A stretch of 64,000 bases of DNA, taken from contig MCFG01000241.1 of the NCBI GenBank assembly GCA_002104895.1, positions 43,549 to 107,548 of the forward strand, given 5' to 3'. Each line of letters begins with the position of its first letter. Position 1 is the first letter of the stretch. Origin of the DNA: Anaeromyces robustus (taxonomy: Eukaryota; Neocallimastigomycota; Neocallimastigomycetes; Neocallimastigales; Neocallimastigaceae). Below are positions 60,091 to 64,000 of this stretch, one piece after another. Position numbers and translations under genes: made by a program. The notes beneath the pieces were generated by a model. The model saw nothing but the letters and a program-made list of their open reading frames with translations, did not search any database and had not been told where the DNA came from.

Positions 60091-60290
60091 TTCTTACTGT
60101 TGTTATGCCAATTGTGAATATATCCTTTCGGATTCTTTTCAATTGGTATAATAACAATAAGAACACTCCGGGCGGCTTCAAGAGCGTCGACGTCGAAAAA
60201 GATAAGGCATGGAATTTATTCCTATACGGATTCGAATGACATCTCATTCGTTGAACGGGAGAGGTTAGAAGTTTAACTTCTTTCCTTTTT
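60091..60290 (+). ncRNA. Candidate structured RNA gene, identity unknown
   Basis: A 24-position stem joins 60091-60114 with 60140-60163; three of its pairs are G-U wobbles and the rest Watson-Crick, which favours plus-strand RNA. Its tip holds ATCC-TTTC-GGAT. Downstream, G+C-rich sequence (CACTCCGGGCGGCTTCAAG) leads to three more hairpins: GGAAT/ATTCC, CGAATGA/TCATTCG and AGAAGT/ACTTCT. It ends in a T run (60281-60298) that could stop Pol III. No frame is present and I cannot match it to tRNA, 5S, U1-U6, U3, SRP or RNase P/MRP landmarks. Confidence 0.45.
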
Positions 60291-60298
60291 TTTTTTAT

Positions 60299-61826
60299 TT
60301 AATATTTTAATTTGATTAATATCTGTAATAAATTTTATTTATTTTTTGTATCTTTTATTACTTCTATTTAATTTACATTTCATGTATTATATATTTCTTT
60401 CTTTAATGTAATATATATGTCACATGTGTGTTTATTTTAAAATAAAGATTAATCCAAGTCTATATATATAAAAAAAAAAAAAACTTATTAATAATTAATA
60501 TTTTTAAGAATGTATAGCAAATATGAATAATATTTTACATTTATTTATTTATCTTATGTTTTTTATATAAAATGTAAATATTTATTAATAATAATAATAA
60601 TAATAATTAATAATAATAATTAATAATAATTAATAATAATTAATAATAATTAATAATAATTAATAATAATAATAATAATAATATTTATTAATTAATAGCA
60701 ATGATTAATAATGATTAATAAATAAATTAATTAATCTATAATATTTGTATTTATCTCTACTTATTAATTATTAATATGTCATAATTACCAAATCATTTTA
60801 ATTGGTATAATTGAAAAAAAAAAAAAAATTTTTTTTTTACTATCTTTCTGTACGTACATTCTTTAATGCACATTTATTATTTTGTTCTTTTTTTTTTTTT
60901 TTTTGAAACATTAATTTTTTATTCGTATTTTCTATTTTATTTTTAAAATATTTATTTATAATTATTGTTTTTTTTTTTTTAAAAAAATTTTTTTTTTCTT
61001 TGAAACATTAAAAGTATAAATAAATTAAACTAATATTTATTTATTTAATGAAAAAACTTTCAAATGATATTTAAACAACTTTATTAAATTACTATTATTT
61101 ATTATTTATAAATATTATTATTTATTACTATTATTTATTATTATTATAAATATTATTATTATATTTTTATTGTTAATCAATTAAATGATTAAATGATAAT
61201 ATAATAATATTATTACTTATAATTAACAAGATTAATCAATCTAAATTTTTTTTTGTTTTATTATCCATTATTTATTATTTATTTATTATTATTTATGATT
61301 ATATTATTTTATTATTTATTTATTTATTATTATTATTTATTTATTTATGATTATATTCATTATGAATTCTTTTTTTTTTTTTTTTTTTTATTTATTTATT
61401 GCATATTCATAATAATAAATATGTATCGTATTTTAATGAATAATTAATTGCATTCAATGTAATTAATTAATTTAATTTATGAAATTCAAAAACAAAAGAA
61501 AAAAAGAAAATCGATTTTATTTTTTTTTTTTTTAATATTATTAATATTATAAAACTTTAATTAATAACAGAAGAAAATTTTTGTGGATTGATCAAGTGTA
61601 ACAAAAACTCAAAAAAAATAAAAAAAATTTATGATTTTTTTTTTTGAAAAACAAATTTTAAAAAATGGTTAACAAAAGATGATTAATTTAAATTTAATAA
61701 AATTTTAATTTAAATTTAATAAAATTTTAATTTAAATTTAATAAAATTTTAATTTAATTTAATAAAATTTTAATTAATTTTAATTTTAATTTTAATTTAA
61801 AAATAAATGTGATACAAGGATGGATG
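60299..61826. other. AT-rich intergenic region up to the LINE end
   Basis: No gene was seen. A TAATAATAAT-type array lies at about 60588-60682, and a tandem repeat of about 21-23 bp (AATTTAAATTTAATAAAATTT) at about 61682-61790. Confidence 0.6.
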
Positions 61827-64000
61827 TTTTTTTTTTTTTTTTTTATGGCACACAATTTGTACGTCAACTTTATTGAATTTAAATATTAAAATACATGAAT
61901 CATAAAAAAACACATAATGAAAAAAAATGATACTAAAAAAAATAAAAACCAGTAATATATTATAGATAATAGTAAATAATACTGGAGGAAAAAAAGTAGT
62001 ATAATAATATTTAAAAACAATAAATCCATACAAGCCCTTAATTCTAAATATAGAATTAAAGTAAAATTGATCTATCCTATTCCACTAGGGTCGGAAATAG
62101 GATCGGCATTTGCCCTACTAGGCTGTCCTACTGTGTTATCAGCATTGACGTTCCTGGAGAGGTTGGTTTTAAATTTATTGAACAATATATGTTGTCTTTT
62201 ACAGACAACAGGCATGATATCATTCAATAGAGCCGCAGATCGCAACAAGAATGGGGATTTTGAATAAGTACCAGATTCAGTCTGACACTTAAACAAACAT
62301 TCCCATTCCATTTTGTATGGACTATTGTTAATTCTATCACTAAAACCATAATCCCTTCCACCAATTAAAAAAATATAAATACTGTACCTATTAACTATTT
62401 TTTTATTACCTAATATATCTATATTACTAATACTATTAAACCTCATATTATTACTATTTTTATAACCCTTAACAATACTATTAATTCTATTATCTACATT
62501 AGGGTTATTACTGGTCCTAACTAAACTATTAAAAAGACTATCTAAAAAATTAAAAAAATTTCTATCTAGATCAGAGAAGTGATCAATACGAAGATTTTTA
62601 AATAAGAAACAATTTATAAACCAATGATCAATTCTCTGATAACTGTCACAATGGAAACAACATGAACAACAATTAGGACAAGAATTATTAATCATTTTTG
62701 CAGCTTTAGCAACTCTAGCATCGATTTTATATCCACATCTTGCCCTAAGTATCCACCTAAAACCTTTGCTATATTCAGGATATTCTAGATTAAGTTTTAA
62801 GTAATTCCTTGATTCTTCAAATTTGTACATTTTATAAGTTTTAGCTTTAATTGATTTATCACTGTTCATGTCTCTGTCCCAATAGAATTCCATAATTTCT
62901 TTAGAAGAGGATGAAATATTGATTAATTTATCATTTAATATTTTACTTTCTTTGTCCCAAGTCCATTTTCTTGTTGTAGCAACATTATTAACTATCTTAG
63001 AGATAATGCAGTTGGAGTCCTTCCACTTATTAAAACATCTAACCTGAGCTAAAGCACATTTACCAGAAAGTGGAGGAATATTGAGTTCTTTTGAGATGCA
63101 ATAAATAGAAACAAAAGAATTAGGTTTCGAGTAGCCTAAAATCCAATAAAAACCTTTGTTAATAATTGTTTGTGTAGAACTAGTATTGTTTTTGTTAGAA
63201 CCAAGCAAAGGAGCGTAATAGGAAACTTGTCCAATAACTTTTGCAGAGAATAAAGTTCTTTTAAGAGGAATAGGAATCAGATCATTTTTTAAAAAACCTT
63301 GAATTGAAAACAAAGCCTTACTAACTTTATTTTTCATTTTACTAATAACGAATTTTAAATCTAGAGATTTGTGAAAGGGAACACCAAGGTAAGTATAACA
63401 ATCTGTTTTAGGGATTGGGATTCCTGTTAAATAAAAGGTAGGGTCTTCTCTAAGAAAATATTCCGAATTTTCATGTCTAACAGCAAATGTGGCACATTTA
63501 TTAATTCCAAAAGTCATCTCATTGTCCTTAGCCCATTTACTAACTGAGCGAAGAAGTTTATTCATACGAGATCTACTAGGGGCACAAAGAACAATATCAT
63601 CAGCAAATAATCCTCCACAGCAATATTCAGTATCTATTTTCACACCATTATGCAGGCAATCGTTGAAGATGTCATTGATAAACAAATTAAAAAGTATAGG
63701 AGATAAGGGACATCCTTGTCGAACTTCTTTAAGTATACTGAAGGAATCGGAAAATTGTCCATTAATTTTAACACAAGCTTTGGAAGACAGATATAGGTTC
63801 TCCAAAAATTGAAAGCATTTTCCTTGTATACCAAGAGTATAAATTTTCGATAAAATGTTATAGATGGGCACAGAATCGTAAGCTTTTTTAAGATCCAGAA
63901 AAGCTAAATAAGTATCTTCCCCTTTGAATTTACGTCTTTGACAAATAGAAAGAATAGAGATAAAAAGACTAATACATTCTTCCTTATTCCGAAAGCCAAA
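61827..64000 (-). mobile_element. LINE (non-LTR retrotransposon), 3' part, open at right edge
   Basis: On the minus strand a reverse-transcriptase frame is followed by a 3' UTR of about 225 bases, an AATAAA signal (TTTATT on the plus strand at 61869-61874) and an 18-base poly(A) tail (T run 61827-61844). The tail marks the exact 3' end. The 5' part lies beyond 64000, so target duplications cannot be read. Confidence 0.85.
62072..64000 (-). CDS. LINE reverse transcriptase (ORF2-like), C-terminal part
   Basis: The frame is open from the window edge (643 codons including the stop). From the N-terminal side it shows LAFLDLKKAYDSV, then VRQGCPLSPILFNLFIND and LFADDIVLCAPS (the catalytic FADD), then GINKCATFA and a thumb region. 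Near the C-terminus a Cys/His cluster (CPNCCSCCFHC...RIDHWFINC) resembles the zinc-binding tail common after LINE RTs. The protein ends GQPSRANADPISDPSGIG. No endonuclease is visible because the upstream part is missing. No stop or shift interrupts it, so it may be young. The clade (Tad, I or L1-like) was not resolved. Confidence 0.85.
   Translation of the reverse strand, partial: FGFRNKEECISLFISILSICQRRKFKGEDTYLAFLDLKKAYDSVPIYNILSKIYTLGIQGKCFQFLENLYLSSKACVKINGQFSDSFSILKEVRQGCPLSPILFNLFINDIFNDCLHNGVKIDTEYCCGGLFADDIVLCAPSRSRMNKLLRSVSKWAKDNEMTFGINKCATFAVRHENSEYFLREDPTFYLTGIPIPKTDCYTYLGVPFHKSLDLKFVISKMKNKVSKALFSIQGFLKNDLIPIPLKRTLFSAKVIGQVSYYAPLLGSNKNNTSSTQTIINKGFYWILGYSKPNSFVSIYCISKELNIPPLSGKCALAQVRCFNKWKDSNCIISKIVNNVATTRKWTWDKESKILNDKLINISSSSKEIMEFYWDRDMNSDKSIKAKTYKMYKFEESRNYLKLNLEYPEYSKGFRWILRARCGYKIDARVAKAAKMINNSCPNCCSCCFHCDSYQRIDHWFINCFLFKNLRIDHFSDLDRNFFNFLDSLFNSLVRTSNNPNVDNRINSIVKGYKNSNNMRFNSISNIDILGNKKIVNRYSIYIFLIGGRDYGFSDRINNSPYKMEWECLFKCQTESGTYSKSPFLLRSAALLNDIMPVVCKRQHILFNKFKTNLSRNVNADNTVGQPSRANADPISDPSGIG

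Noticed and set aside
1-64000. Dictyostelium or Plasmodium-like origin suggested by AT-richness and Asn runs
   Set aside because: CotH, the AAA-ATPase-like/PD-(D/E)XK family and the mix of copia, Ty3 and LINE elements fit anaerobic gut fungi much better.
1-64000. CRISPR arrays or bacterial operons
   Set aside because: No regularly spaced identical repeats with unique spacers; gene structure is clearly eukaryotic.

Overview
The window looks like nuclear DNA of an anaerobic gut fungus (Neocallimastigomycota; genus not resolved). The reasons are the extreme AT-richness outside exons, long A/T homopolymers, many short GT/AG introns, a CotH-family protein, and an amplified family of AAA-ATPase-like/PD-(D/E)XK proteins. 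CotH and the AAA/PD-(D/E)XK families are, to my knowledge, typical of these fungi. This is inference from gene content, not a database match.

Layout. (1) 1-8279: the 3' part of a multi-exon gene encoding at least eight tandem MATH domains, built from a repeated three-exon cassette. (2) 8280-11140: AT-rich intergenic DNA with one structured, less AT-rich island (8984-9210), a candidate RNA gene. (3) 11141-23985: four tandem units of about 3.2-3.4 kb, each with one AAA-ATPase-like/PD-(D/E)XK gene; only the third copy reads cleanly. (4) 24396-26271: a seven-exon leucine-rich-repeat membrane protein. (5) 26964-53904: a nest of LTR elements. (6) 55480-59054: a four-exon CotH-type protein with three extra N-terminal repeats and a C-terminal membrane anchor, carrying one in-frame stop. 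(7) 60091-60290: a second candidate structured RNA. (8) 61827-64000: the 3' part of a LINE on the minus strand, with poly(A) tail.

The nest is one old Ty1/copia insertion whose two 162-bp LTRs lie 26.6 kb apart but are still flanked by the same 5-bp duplication (TAAAA). Into it went a family-A miniature LTR element, a family-B miniature element that itself took an 11.6-kb Ty3 element into its first LTR, two solo family-B LTRs, and a 5.3-kb gag-protease LTR element (family C). Most junctions are proven by target-site duplications.

The most unusual signal is shared by families A, B and C. Each LTR starts TGTAA and carries a tRNA-like pair of Pol III promoter boxes at nearly the same place (A box about +32 to +36, B box about +77 to +79). 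The three also share a block next to the polypurine tract. A and B share an RNA stem joining the LTR end to the leader, with compensatory base changes. I read this as a lineage of LTR elements with a built-in tRNA-like module, analogous to the 5S-bearing Cassandra TRIMs of plants. Exon coordinates were worked out by hand from splice signals and reading frames; no transcript evidence was available.
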